Notes: a model not told the origin generated them from the sequence alone. Positions 1 to 10,998 are shown, numbered from the stretch's first letter. The stretch: DNA of 64,000 bases from Thermomonospora echinospora (GCF_900108175.1 NZ_FNVO01000017.1:1-64000); one strand, 5' to 3'. A program made the numbers and translations.

Positions 1-2365
<2,365 letters not shown>

Positions 2366-2436
2366 TGTGGCAGCGGCCCGGAAAGTCACGCCAAGGAGCG
2401 CGGGCTAGGTGGGCTTGGCGTGGCGACGTCGAAGCC

Positions 2437-2467
2437 GATGAGGGTTTTGAACGATGAGGGTTTTGAA
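2437..2467 (+). repeat. Two-copy direct repeat in intergenic DNA
   Basis: GATGAGGGTTTTGAA occurs twice (2437-2451 and 2453-2467) separated by one base. It lies in the 214-bp gap between the TetR gene and the MocR gene, where I see no other feature. It may be a MocR-type direct-repeat operator or a chance duplication. Confidence 0.4.
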
Positions 2468-2579
2468 TACGCGCGGCGCGGAGGCGGCGACATCGATGCG
2501 ACTGGGGCGGGAGCCTGCTGGGGCGTTGTTCACGGGGCTAGCCTAGGCAGCTCATAGACCGACCAAAGGGGGCCATTAG

Positions 2580-4013
2580 GTGCCGGATTCTCGGGTCAAT
2601 TCCGCCCAGGGGGTAGGATTTGACCTGCATCTTGAGCTGTCGCCTACGGGGCCTCGCCGCGCGGCGGTGGCGGCGGCCCTGCGTGCGGCGGTGCGCAGTG
2701 GGCGGCTCGCGCCCGGGACCCGGCTGCCGCCGTACCGCTCGCTTGCGGTGGATCTGGGAGTCGCCCGCAACACGGTCGCGGACGCGTACGCCGAACTGGT
2801 CGCCGAAGGCTGGCTGACCGCCCGGCAGGGCTCCGGCACCCGGGTCGCCGAGCGTGTCGCGGCCAAGCCGCAGCGTGTGCCCAAGAAGATCCCGGGTCGC
2901 GGGGCCACCACTCACAACCTCCGGCAGGGGCAGCCCGACGCGACGTCCTTTCCCCGTGCCGCGTGGGCCGCGGCCGTTCGTCGCGCCGTGACCGCCGCAC
3001 CGTACGACGCCTTCGCCCCCGGAGACCCCCAGGGGCGCCCCGAACTACGCCGTACGCTTGTTGAATACCTCGCTCGGGCGCGCGGTGTGTCCGCTTCACC
3101 AGACCAGATCGTCGTCTGCGCCGGGTTCGCGCATGCGCTGCGGCTCCTGTTCGGCGGCGGCGTGCTATCCGGGCCGCTGGCCGTCGAGCCGTACAGCCTG
3201 CCCTTCCACCGCGGCATCCTGGCCGACGCCGGAGTGCGCACGATCCCGCTGGGCCTGGACGCCCAAGGCGCGCGCACCGACCAACTGGCGTCGCACCCTG
3301 GCACCTCGTCGCGGCGCGGCGCACACGCCGTTCTGCTCACTCCGGCCCACCAGTTCCCGACCGGCGGCCCGCTACACCCGGCGCGCCGGGCCGTGGCCGT
3401 CGACTGGGCGCGCAGCCGGGGTGGGGTGGTGCTGGAGGACGACTACGACGGCGAGTTCCGCTACGACCGTGAACCCGTGGGCGCCGTCCAGGGGCTCGAT
3501 CCCGACCACGTCGTCTACATCGGCTCGCTCAGCAAGAGCCTGTCCCCGGCGATCCGGCTCGGCTGGATGGTGCTGCCGCCGCACATGGCCGACGCCGTGC
3601 TCGCGGCCAAAGGGCTGCGCGAAGCGTGGACGGGCGTCACCGACCAACTCGCGCTCGCGGAGTTCATCGAGTCCGGGCACTATGACAAGCACATCCGCCG
3701 CATGCGGCAGCGCTATCGCGCCCGCCGCAACCAGCTCGTCGCGACGCTGGCCGAGCACGCCCCACACATCCCGGTGACCGGCATCGCGGCCGGACTGCAC
3801 GCGGTCCTGCGCCTGCCACTGGGCACCGAGGCGTCCACCGTCGAGGCGGCCACGTGGATGGGCGTGGCGCTCGACGGCCTCGCGACGTTCCGCCACCCCG
3901 ACAGCCCCGACCCCCACCGGGACGGTCTGGTCGTCGGATACGCCGCACCTCCCGAACACCGCTACCGATCGGCGCTCGACGCACTGTGCCGGGCTCTGCC
4001 ACCCCCTCCCTGA
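2580..4013 (+). CDS. MocR/PdxR-type GntR-aminotransferase fusion regulator
   Basis: 477-residue PLP-dependent transcription regulator. Residues about 10-80 form a GntR winged helix (APGTRLPPYRSLAVDLGV, then RNTVADAYAELVAEGWL). A linker follows, then a fold-type I aminotransferase domain with the PLP lysine in SLSKSLSPAIRLGW (Lys about 319) and the aspartate in EDDYDGEFRYD. Known members sense PLP or related aldehydes and activate vitamin B6 or GABA genes rather than acting as transaminases. The GTG start follows a GGGGG stretch. No pdxST genes are nearby, so the target is unknown. Its 3' end runs into a remnant transporter on the other strand. Confidence 0.93.
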   Translation: MPDSRVNSAQGVGFDLHLELSPTGPRRAAVAAALRAAVRSGRLAPGTRLPPYRSLAVDLGVARNTVADAYAELVAEGWLTARQGSGTRVAERVAAKPQRVPKKIPGRGATTHNLRQGQPDATSFPRAAWAAAVRRAVTAAPYDAFAPGDPQGRPELRRTLVEYLARARGVSASPDQIVVCAGFAHALRLLFGGGVLSGPLAVEPYSLPFHRGILADAGVRTIPLGLDAQGARTDQLASHPGTSSRRGAHAVLLTPAHQFPTGGPLHPARRAVAVDWARSRGGVVLEDDYDGEFRYDREPVGAVQGLDPDHVVYIGSLSKSLSPAIRLGWMVLPPHMADAVLAAKGLREAWTGVTDQLALAEFIESGHYDKHIRRMRQRYRARRNQLVATLAEHAPHIPVTGIAAGLHAVLRLPLGTEASTVEAATWMGVALDGLATFRHPDSPDPHRDGLVVGYAAPPEHRYRSALDALCRALPPPP

Positions 4014-4290
4014 CGCCCGAGCCGAGCAGCACGCCCGGCGACCTGCTTGGTGCGCTGCCTGCGCAGGCCGAGGGCGGCGCCGAACATCAGGGTGTACCCG
4101 GCGCCCTGGCCGACCCCGAGCACGCCGATCCCGGGGACCAGCGCGACGTACGAGCGGCATCAGCGGGTCGGCGCTGCGCCGTTCGACCACGACGAACGCC
4201 GCGAGCAGGACGGCGCCCGCGGCGGCGGAGAAGCCGAGGCCGGAGCCGATCTCGGACAGGGTGACGTACACGATGTTGTACAGGACACGC
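4014..4290 (-). pseudogene. Remnant of an MFS (DHA2-type) transporter
   Basis: On the reverse strand a hydrophobic stretch GLGFSAAAGAVLLAAFVVVE is followed by RRSADPLMPL, the typical inter-helix signature of EmrB/QacA-like exporters. After that motif the reading frame breaks: the next transmembrane-like piece (VPGIGVLGVGQGAGYTLMFG) is in another frame. No start codon or N-terminal half is present. It lies directly downstream of the cupin gene in the same direction. I interpret it as the decayed tail of an exporter gene; a frameshift introduced by sequencing would not restore the missing N-terminus. Confidence 0.6.
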
Positions 4291-4305
4291 GACCCGGCTG
4301 CGGGT

Positions 4306-4809
4306 TCAGCGCTCGGCGAGCGCCTTCGACCACACGGGGCTGTCGAAGTAGTGGTTGTCGTACTGCTGCGAGCTGTCGCGGATGTCCTGCACGGTGGCTT
4401 CGCCTCGGTGGACGCGCTCCAGCAGTCGGTAGTAGTCGAAGCGGTGCAGGCCGGGAGTGAAGACCACCAGCATCTCCGCCTCGCTGCCGGGGGCGGGCGC
4501 GAAAGCGTGCGGCACGGTCGGCGGGACGGTCAGGAAGTCGCCCTTGCCCAGGGTCAGGATCTCGTCGTTCACGAGGATGCGCATCGCGCCGTCCAGGACG
4601 AGGAACATCTCGGTGGCCTTGGTGTGGAAGTGCGCGGGAGCGCCCGGCGAGCCTTTGCGGAACGTGGCCTTGTTGGCGGTGAGCGCGCCGCCGGTCGCGC
4701 CCGCGTCGGCGAGCAACGTGATCAGGCTCGTCGCGCCGTCCTGGAGAGTCTCGGCGTTCTCGGCGCGGACGAGAACGGGGGCGGTCGGCTGGTTCGTGAC
4801 GGCGGTCAT
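4306..4809 (-). CDS. Cupin-domain protein, quercetin 2,3-dioxygenase-like
   Basis: 167-residue single-domain cupin. The metal-site motif is visible as AHFHTKATEMFLVLDG, that is HxHxxxxE, followed by the second cupin motif GDFLTVPPTVPHAFAP with its histidine. Start ATG 4807-4809 was chosen because GGGAGA lies just upstream; a longer frame to 4866 has no ribosome site. Such proteins bind Fe or Mn and include flavonol or polyketide-modifying dioxygenases, but substrate cannot be read from the sequence. The gene is transcribed away from the hydrolase at 5173, with a 363-bp gap, and precedes a dead MFS fragment, suggesting a formerly linked export function. Confidence 0.85.
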   Translation of the reverse strand: MTAVTNQPTAPVLVRAENAETLQDGATSLITLLADAGATGGALTANKATFRKGSPGAPAHFHTKATEMFLVLDGAMRILVNDEILTLGKGDFLTVPPTVPHAFAPAPGSEAEMLVVFTPGLHRFDYYRLLERVHRGEATVQDIRDSSQQYDNHYFDSPVWSKALAER

Positions 4810-5172
4810 GGATTCTCCCGAATGTACGGCCCGGCTTCTCACCAGGCACTTCCTGCTGACACCCATGAACCTATGGCCAAAAAAGACCCATCAGATAGTT
4901 CATTCAACGGCGATATCCATGGGTCAATTTCTCGCTGGACCGGCGGTGTCGCCGAGCGGGGCGTGACGGCCGCCGGGATCACCCTGACCCGGCGTGGAGG
5001 GCCCGGAGGTCCTCGGCGCAACGACCACCACAGGCTGACGGCTCACCGCCGGCGCCAGGCGGTGACCGCGGCCTCGGCGCCGACCAGGTCGGCGAACGCG
5101 TCCGCCGCAGTGTCGTCATCCGCTGCGTTAACACGTTGCCTCGCCTGGGCGCCGACGGGCAGGGTGTCGACG
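4810..5172. other. Intergenic region between divergent cupin and hydrolase genes
   Basis: This 363-bp stretch holds no gene that I can support. It contains an AT-richer patch around 4870-4930 that probably carries the divergent promoters. Open frames cross it only as extensions of the flanking genes and lack a family match. Confidence 0.5.
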
Positions 5173-6063
5173 ATGTTGGGAAGCCAGATCGAGTTGCCCG
5201 TTGGCGATGGTGTGTTGTCGGGGTTGGACTTCGGCGGCGAAGGGACAACGGGCGTGTTGCTGGTCCACGGCAGCGGCCATAACGCCGCAGTATGGACTGA
5301 TGTGGCGTCCCGCCTGGTGGATCGCTGTCACCTGGTGGCGGTGGACCTGCGGGGGCACGGGCACAGTGCGCCTGTGTCGAGCACACCTGAGCAGTATTGG
5401 CGCGACCTCGCCGACGTCGTGGCGGCCTTGGAGTGGGACCGTCCCGTGCTGGTGGGTCATTCCACCGGTGGGTACGCCGTGACCGCGGCGACCGCCGCCG
5501 GCCTCGTGGACGCGGCGGCGTTGTGTGTGGTCGATGGCATGGTGCTCGATGACCGGGACACGGCGGCACTCGCCCAGGCCCCATGGCAGGGCCCGGAGGC
5601 GGCCGAACGGCTACGGGAGATGTTCCGCTACGGCTGGCGGGCCGGCGAACAGCAGATGCACGCGTACGTCGAGCAGTGCGTGCGTGAGGCCGGAACCGAC
5701 TGGCTCAACGCCGGAGCACGCCCGGAGTTGGTGCGCGAGGTCATCCGGCGCACCTTCCTGCGCCGCGCGGATGGGCTCTGGGAACGCCGCCCGACCATCG
5801 AGGAGATCGCCACCGTCAGCGCTCCCGACCCGCACGCGGTGATCTATCCGAGCGTGGACGTGTACGCACATGTCAGGTGCCCGATCACGTTCCTGTTGCC
5901 CGACCGCGGCTTCTACGCCCAGCGCCGCGACGAGGTGCAGGCCGTGGTCGATGCGGCTCCGGGCCGAGAACTGATCGAGATCGCGGCCAACCACAACGTG
6001 CCGATGACACAACCCGCCGACCTGGCCACGGTCATCGGCGAACTGGTACGCCGTCACCCCTGA
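5173..6063 (+). CDS. Alpha/beta hydrolase
   Basis: 296-residue alpha/beta-hydrolase fold enzyme. The oxyanion-hole motif LLVHGSGHNAAVW is near residue 35, the nucleophile elbow GHSTGGY places the catalytic serine at about residue 97, and the C-terminal ITFLLPDRGF and ANHNVPMTQP supply the likely acid and histidine. ATG 5173 begins directly at the conserved N-terminus; the frame extends far upstream but without family similarity. The fold covers esterases, lactonases and C-C hydrolases, and the substrate is not evident. It is followed after 8 bp by a streptogramin-lyase remnant on the same strand. Confidence 0.88.
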   Translation: MLGSQIELPVGDGVLSGLDFGGEGTTGVLLVHGSGHNAAVWTDVASRLVDRCHLVAVDLRGHGHSAPVSSTPEQYWRDLADVVAALEWDRPVLVGHSTGGYAVTAATAAGLVDAAALCVVDGMVLDDRDTAALAQAPWQGPEAAERLREMFRYGWRAGEQQMHAYVEQCVREAGTDWLNAGARPELVREVIRRTFLRRADGLWERRPTIEEIATVSAPDPHAVIYPSVDVYAHVRCPITFLLPDRGFYAQRRDEVQAVVDAAPGRELIEIAANHNVPMTQPADLATVIGELVRRHP

Positions 6064-6071
6064 TCGCCGGG

Positions 6072-6191
6072 GTGATCACCGAATACGACCTGCCCACCCC
6101 CTCATCGGAACCCCACGGCATCGCCGCGGGTCCGGACGGTGCCGTGTGGACCGCCCTGGAGGCGGGAGCAGCCGCCCGATTGGCCCTGTGA
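6072..6191 (+). pseudogene. Truncated virginiamycin B lyase (Vgb) remnant
   Basis: From GTG 6072 the forward strand reads ITEYDLPTPSSEPHGIAAG followed by PDGAVWTALEAGAAARL, the first blade of the streptogramin B lyase beta-propeller family, then a stop at 6189-6191. Intact Vgb proteins are about 290-300 residues, so only about 13 per cent remains. Vgb linearises streptogramin B antibiotics. This piece cannot be active. It indicates loss of a drug-inactivation gene by deletion at its 3' side. Confidence 0.75.
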
Positions 6192-6307
6192 TCCTGTTCG
6201 CCGTCCGCACTCGGCTCCGGACTCCTGTCCGTGACCCACGGTGCAAAGTAGCGAGATGATCACGTACTCACCGCTGTGCCAACCGGCCCGTCGTGGTCGG
6301 CGTCGGG

Positions 6308-7261
6308 TCACCACTGGGGGATGAGCGGCGTGTCCGGTTCGTACCGCCGCCAGGCTTCGGCGAGGCGGGCGAGACGGGTGGGGGCGGCGATGCCGCGCAC
6401 GGTTGCGATCTTGCCGTTGGCGATGTCGAACGTCACGGCGCCAAGGACCTGGTCGCCGAGCACGAAGAGGATGGCGGGAGCGCCGTTGACGAGCGCGTAG
6501 TGGATGGCGGGCGTGCCGCCGGCAAACCGCCGTTTCGCGGGGGTGGGTTTGAAACCGGCCCGTACGACGGTGGCGATGCGCTGCGGAGTGTCGTACCGCA
6601 GCAGCGTCCCGGCCAGGCCGGCGCCGTCGGAGATCGCGGTCGCATCGTCGGTGAGCAGCGCCACCAGCCGTTCGGTGCGGCCCGAGAAGGCGGCGGCGAA
6701 GAATTCCTCGACGATCCTGCGGGCGGATGCCGGGTCGACTTCGCCGCCGCGGCGCCGCGCGGCGGTGATGCGGCGCCGGGCCCGGTGGAGGTGCTGCTGG
6801 CTTGCGGACTCGGTGATGTCGAGGATCTCGGCGATCTCGGCGTGGCTGTAGGAGAACGCTTCGCGCAGGAGGTAGACGGCCCGTTCGAGGGGCGACAGGC
6901 GCTCCATGAGAGTCAGCACGGCCAGGGAGACCGATTCGCGCTGCTCGAAAGTGTCGGCCGGGCCGAGCATCGGGTCGCCGTCGAGGAGCGGTTCGGGCAG
7001 CCAGGCGCCGACGGCGCGTTCGCGGCGGGCCTGTGCCGAGCGGAGCCGGTCGAGGCACAGGTTGGTGACGACCTTGGTCAGCCATGCTTCCGGCACCTTG
7101 ATCCGCTGCCGGTCGGCGGCCTGCCAGTGCAGGAACGCATCCTGCACGGCGTCTTCGGCGTCGGCGGCGGAGCCCAGCAGCCGGTACGCCAGGGAGGCCA
7201 GCCGGTTCCGGCTGGCCTCGAACCGATCGGTGTCGAAGCGATCAGTGGCGGTGCTGTTCAC
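6308..7261 (-). CDS. ECF41/SigJ-type RNA polymerase sigma factor with SnoaL-like tail
   Basis: 317-residue extracytoplasmic-function sigma factor. Sigma region 2 (NRLASLAYRLLGSAADAEDA) and region 4 (SYSHAEIAEILDITESASQQ) are followed by a C-terminal domain of about 110 residues related to SnoaL/NTF2 folds. The ECF41 hallmarks WLPEPLL and YLLREAFSYSHAEIAEIL are present. In this group the C-terminal extension, not a separate anti-sigma factor, controls activity, and the target is usually the adjacent oxidoreductase-type gene. Here the partner is the FAD oxidoreductase directly upstream (17-bp gap, same strand), so the two probably form one operon. Confidence 0.93.
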   Translation of the reverse strand: MNSTATDRFDTDRFEASRNRLASLAYRLLGSAADAEDAVQDAFLHWQAADRQRIKVPEAWLTKVVTNLCLDRLRSAQARRERAVGAWLPEPLLDGDPMLGPADTFEQRESVSLAVLTLMERLSPLERAVYLLREAFSYSHAEIAEILDITESASQQHLHRARRRITAARRRGGEVDPASARRIVEEFFAAAFSGRTERLVALLTDDATAISDGAGLAGTLLRYDTPQRIATVVRAGFKPTPAKRRFAGGTPAIHYALVNGAPAILFVLGDQVLGAVTFDIANGKIATVRGIAAPTRLARLAEAWRRYEPDTPLIPQW

Positions 7262-7278
7262 GCGGCCACCCTAGGCGG

Positions 7279-8481
7279 CTAAGCGGCCGCCTTCACGGCG
7301 GACGCGTCCGGCACGGCGGCCAGGCGGCACTTGCGCTTGGGCAGGCCGAAGGTCGGGTGCGAGATGCTCCACAGCGACATCCTGAGGATGCCCGCCTTGA
7401 CCCGCGCGGCCTTCCGGCCGCCCACGTACTTCGGCTTTGCCTGCGCTTCGCCGTCGACCAGCTGCAGGATCCCGTCCCGCCGCCCGAGGCTGATGTGGTT
7501 GCCCGGGTAGGCCAGCTTGGTGTTCGCAATCTTGCGGCCGGTCAGGCGTCCCACGATCGCGTCCGTGGCCTGCAGACCGGTGAAGCCGGCCGAAGCGCAG
7601 GACATCGGCAGCGGCAGGCCGTTGTCGCCGATGGCGTAGGCGCTGTCGCCGGCGGCGTAGACGTTCGGGTGCGAGACCGACCGCATGGTGCGATCGACGA
7701 CGACCTGACCGTTCTCGGTGACCTCCAGCCCGCCGGCGGCGGCAATGGGGCTGACCGTGAACCCGGCCGTCCACACGGTTGCGTCGGATGCCAGGGCGGT
7801 GCCGTCGGCGCACAGCACCCGCGTCGCTTCGACGGCTTCGACGCTGGTGTGCTCCAGGACGGTGATGCCCAGCCGGTCGCAGGCCCGGCGCAGGTGGTTG
7901 CGGGCTCCGGCGGAGAGCCGGGCGCCCAGCTCGCCGCGGGCGACCAGCGTCACCGACAGTCCGGGCCGGGATTCGGCGATCTCGGTGGCGGTCTCGATGC
8001 CGGTCAACCCGTCGCCGACGACCAGCACACTCCCGCCTTCGCCCCGCCCGCCCAGGCTGTCCAGGCGCTCGCGCAGGCGCAGCGCCGAGGGCCGGGCGGC
8101 GATGTCGAAGGCGTGCTCGGCCACGCCGGGGACGCCGCGGTCGTCGCCGTGGCTGCCGAGCGCGTAGAGAAGTGTGTCGTAGCCGAGCTCGCCGCCGCCG
8201 CCGTCGGCGTCGGCCACGGCGACGACCTGGCGCTCGGGGTCGACGGCGGTGACACGGGCCAGGCGCAGCCGTATCCCCGTGCCCGCGAAGACGTCAGCGA
8301 GCTTGGGAGCCTCGATCTCCCGGCCGGCCGCGAGCTGGTGCAGCCGCAGCCGCTCGACGAAGTCCGGCTCAGCGTTGACCACGGTGATCTCGGTGTCCGC
8401 CGGGGACAGCCGGCGGGCCAGGTTCCCGGCCACGTAGGCCCCGGCATAGCCGGCGCCGAGGACGACGATGCGGTGCTTCAT
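7279..8481 (-). CDS. NAD(P)/FAD-dependent oxidoreductase (NDH-2-like)
   Basis: 400-residue two-dinucleotide-fold flavoprotein. The FAD motif VVLGAGYAGAYVAGNLARRL is at residues 5-24, the NAD(P) motif SVLVVGDGLTGIETATEIAE is near residue 150, and the C-terminal FAD motif NVYAAGDSAYAIG near residue 270. ATG 8481 follows AGGAG. It resembles type II NADH dehydrogenases and ferredoxin or nitrite reductase-like enzymes. It lacks an obvious membrane anchor. It lies immediately upstream of an ECF41 sigma gene; in that sigma group such redox genes are the usual regulated target. Substrate unknown. Confidence 0.9.
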   Translation of the reverse strand: MKHRIVVLGAGYAGAYVAGNLARRLSPADTEITVVNAEPDFVERLRLHQLAAGREIEAPKLADVFAGTGIRLRLARVTAVDPERQVVAVADADGGGGELGYDTLLYALGSHGDDRGVPGVAEHAFDIAARPSALRLRERLDSLGGRGEGGSVLVVGDGLTGIETATEIAESRPGLSVTLVARGELGARLSAGARNHLRRACDRLGITVLEHTSVEAVEATRVLCADGTALASDATVWTAGFTVSPIAAAGGLEVTENGQVVVDRTMRSVSHPNVYAAGDSAYAIGDNGLPLPMSCASAGFTGLQATDAIVGRLTGRKIANTKLAYPGNHISLGRRDGILQLVDGEAQAKPKYVGGRKAARVKAGILRMSLWSISHPTFGLPKRKCRLAAVPDASAVKAAA

Positions 8482-8658
8482 GTGTCGCTCCTGTCGGTTC
8501 GCTTACTCTCGATGAGTTGAGCGGGACGGCGCCCCGATTGCTGACAGGAACCGCATGTGACATGGGTCATAGAGTGGCAGGAGCGCCGCCCGACGAGGGG
8601 GACGGCCGGAATGCGGCAGAAAGACACCGCGGGTGTGTGACCGATGCAGGTATCGGGT

Positions 8659-8684
8659 GTTCGTCTAACGAACGTTAGACGAAC
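8659..8684. repeat. 26-bp perfect palindrome (12-2-12)
   Basis: GTTCGTCTAACG, AA, CGTTAGACGAAC is a perfect inverted repeat. It lies in non-coding DNA between the FAD oxidoreductase promoter region and a dead resolvase fragment at 8824. The surrounding 340 bp hold no gene, though GAACG/CGTTC motifs recur several times (for example near 8685, 8776, 8790 and 8805). It could be part of a resolvase res site or an operator. Confidence 0.7.
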
Positions 8685-8823
8685 GCACGTCGGGCGGACG
8701 TGAAGGCCGTCGGTTGTCCGCCGCGTCCGGTTCCGGCGTTCATTTTACCGTTCATCTTTCGGTGTCTTCCGATAGCGTTCGTCTTCCACGCGAACGTCGT
8801 TTGATGAACGGAAGGCGGTCCTC

Positions 8824-8904
8824 GTGGCGCTCATCGGCCTGGTCCGGGTCAGTACCGACAAGTAGAAGACTCAACGGCAGCACGACGCCCTCGATCCGAT
8901 CTGG
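8824..8904 (+). pseudogene. Serine resolvase/invertase N-terminal remnant with TAG stop
   Basis: From GTG 8824 the forward strand reads VALIGLVRVSTDK, then TAG, then KTQRQHDALDPI. This is the N-terminus of a Tn3-type serine recombinase, including the catalytic-serine context RVSTDK. The TAG stands where the family normally has glutamine (CAG). Similarity ends at about 8904, so roughly 27 of about 190 codons remain. It is a relic of a Tn3-family element; a transposase relic of the same family occurs at 58.1 kb. Confidence 0.8.
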
Positions 8905-9014
8905 CCCGGGACTCCCGAAGCTCCGGCCAGGGGCAAGGTGTAGTCAGCCCAGGTTGGTGAGGGCGGTAACCCGACCGGTGCTCGGTCCGCTGTCGCCACT
9001 GGCCGCTCCGTTGC

Positions 9015-10184
9015 TCAAGCCTCGGGTCCCGATGGAGGCAGCCACCGCAAGATACTCGTCTGTTCCTCGATGTTCTGATGGACGATGCCGTTGTCGATGA
9101 AGATCCGCTCGTGACGCTCGGCCCCGGGCAGGTCCAGGAAATCCAGCCATTGGCCAGTCTGAATATCTAGGAAGACCAGCCCGACGATTTGCCGGTCCCA
9201 GCCGCCCGCTATTCGTCGCTCCTTTTCGGCTGCCATGGCCAGCAGTCGACCTCGGGTGAACATGGGACCGTTCAAGCCGACGGTCAGGTCATCGGTGCCC
9301 AGAGCGCGCAATCTGGTGGCGGACAACGGCCGAGGTTCGCCGTTGTCGGCTCGAAGGAGCCGGTAGCCGCTGGCGAGGCATTGTGCCCCTGCCGCGTGAT
9401 CACGCCAGCGGATGGCTGACAGGAACTCGTCGGAGTCGAGCACCACCAACTCACCGGACGTCGACAACGCGAGCCCCATCACTCGTTCACCGGGGATGTC
9501 GTCCGCGAGCGACGTCTGGCCGGGCACGGCCCCATAGAGCCGCAACCGGCCCTCCACCACCTCGGCGACGGCCAAGACCATGGTGTCGTCGCCGCAGCAC
9601 GCTGCGAAGGCGACCGCGGTCGATGGCGCTGCCGCGCAGCAGGCCTCCGCCCCCTCTCCCCAGTCCCCGATCAACATCTCACCTGTGGCGCTTTGCAGGG
9701 CCGAGACACCATCGACATGCGCGAGCGTCGCCGCATCCAGCAGGTTCAACCGGGCAGGCCCTTCAAGTACGGCTTCCCCGAAGAGCAGATACGAGCCGTC
9801 GGCGGTGAACTGGAGCCAGCCAGGCTGCCTCCAGGCAAGGTCCAAGAGCCTTCGCCGGCCTTCTCGCTCCGTGTCGTCCCGGCCAGCCCAGCCATCCGGC
9901 AGTCGTTGCACTGTGCCATCGGATTGCCACAACTCGACCGTCAAGTCCTCACCGAGCACGGCGACGCTCTCCCCGCCGGGCCGCACGGCAAGCTGGTGGA
10001 ACGGCCTGGTCGGCCTACAGGACATCACCGAACCCAACGCGGCATCAGCATCATGGACCGTCACGACTCCGCCCCGCGTGACCGCCATATACCGCCCGCC
10101 CGGGTCAACCCCGGCAACCCGCCCCACCACGTGGCCAACTTCGACGATGCGGCCGACACCGGCAGCCATGAGCGAATCCTGCAT
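9015..10184 (-). CDS. Beta-propeller-like (WD40-type) hypothetical protein
   Basis: 389-residue soluble protein without signal peptide or membrane segment. The sequence shows repeated blade-like strands ending in aspartate or tryptophan, such as VDPGGRYMAVTRGGVVTVHD, ESVAVLGEDLTVELWQSDG and FTADGSYLLFG, suggesting a divergent WD40/YVTN propeller. ATG 10184 follows GGGAG. An unusual CCAAAPSTAVAFAACCGDD segment carries two vicinal cysteine pairs. It stands alone between a relic region and a TetR gene. No function can be assigned; such proteins often are orphan members of actinomycete accessory regions. Codon choice is a little less GC-biased than its neighbours. Confidence 0.72.
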   Translation of the reverse strand: MQDSLMAAGVGRIVEVGHVVGRVAGVDPGGRYMAVTRGGVVTVHDADAALGSVMSCRPTRPFHQLAVRPGGESVAVLGEDLTVELWQSDGTVQRLPDGWAGRDDTEREGRRRLLDLAWRQPGWLQFTADGSYLLFGEAVLEGPARLNLLDAATLAHVDGVSALQSATGEMLIGDWGEGAEACCAAAPSTAVAFAACCGDDTMVLAVAEVVEGRLRLYGAVPGQTSLADDIPGERVMGLALSTSGELVVLDSDEFLSAIRWRDHAAGAQCLASGYRLLRADNGEPRPLSATRLRALGTDDLTVGLNGPMFTRGRLLAMAAEKERRIAGGWDRQIVGLVFLDIQTGQWLDFLDLPGAERHERIFIDNGIVHQNIEEQTSILRWLPPSGPEA

Positions 10185-10280
10185 CGGTTCGTTCTCCCTT
10201 CCATGGGATCAGGGGGCCGGGTCCATACGGCCTGGAACTCCTCAAGCAACGGCGAGCGGATCCGCATGGTGCTTTGCCGG

Positions 10281-10976
10281 TCAGGGGTGTGTGATGCGCT
10301 CGAGCCATCGTTGGAGGAGAGCGATTTCGACCGGTTCGAGGGCCTCGGTACCGCCGAGTTGGAGTTGCGCGTGCAGGCGTAGCGCGGCGGTCCGCAGAGG
10401 GTCGGTGTTGTGCTGGGTGGGCGTGGTGGTCAGTACGTGCGAGAACACGGCGTCCCGCATGCGGTGGGACAGCGCGGGGTCTTCGAACAGGGCCGGCCTG
10501 GCGATGTGGTCCAGGGCGGTCCCGACGTTCGCCGACAGGATCAGCTGAGCGGCGGTTTGCGGCTCCAGCTTCAGCGCGCCTGCCGCCGCGCACCGTGTGA
10601 GCGTGGCCACCAGCAGGTCCATCACGCGCTCTCGCGCCGTCGAGTGCGACCACGGCCGCGGAGTGAACATCAGCTGGTAGAGGGCCGGGTTCGCCTGGGC
10701 GAACGCCATGTGGCCGTCCCAGCCAGCGTGCAGGTCGGCGACCGGGTCGCCGGTCTGCTCCTGGGCGGCCTTGAGCGCGGTGTAGCGCTCGTACCCGTGG
10801 TCGGCGACGGCGTCGAGCAGCCCGCGCTTGTCACCGAACAACCGGTAGAGCACGGGCTGGCTCACACCGACCGCCTCGCAGACCGCGCGCGTCGCGATCT
10901 CGTGGTCCGAAGACGACGCCAGCTGCCGCTCCGCCGCCTCGATCATCGCCGCGCGAAGCGGGTCCGTCTCTGCCAT
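10281..10976 (-). CDS. TetR/AcrR family transcriptional regulator
   Basis: 231-residue repressor. The N-terminal HTH is visible as IATRAVCEAVGVSQPVLYRL (about residues 27-46) followed by GDKRGLLDAVADHGYE. The ligand domain resembles the TetR_C WHG type. The gene is divergent from the SDR at 11086 with 109 bp between, where two GTTATCGACG motifs occur; these probably form the shared operator. A TATCAT hexamer lies 7 nt before the start and there is no Shine-Dalgarno, so the mRNA may be leaderless. It most likely represses the neighbouring dehydrogenase gene and itself. Confidence 0.9.
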   Translation of the reverse strand: MAETDPLRAAMIEAAERQLASSSDHEIATRAVCEAVGVSQPVLYRLFGDKRGLLDAVADHGYERYTALKAAQEQTGDPVADLHAGWDGHMAFAQANPALYQLMFTPRPWSHSTARERVMDLLVATLTRCAAAGALKLEPQTAAQLILSANVGTALDHIARPALFEDPALSHRMRDAVFSHVLTTTPTQHNTDPLRTAALRLHAQLQLGGTEALEPVEIALLQRWLERITHP

Positions 10977-10998
10977 GCGATCAATGATACCGCCAGTT

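Noticed and set aside
8556-8562. TGTCACA (reverse strand) as an ECF41 -35 element
   Set aside because: A CGTC -10 element is not found at about 16-nt spacing, so I do not call a promoter.
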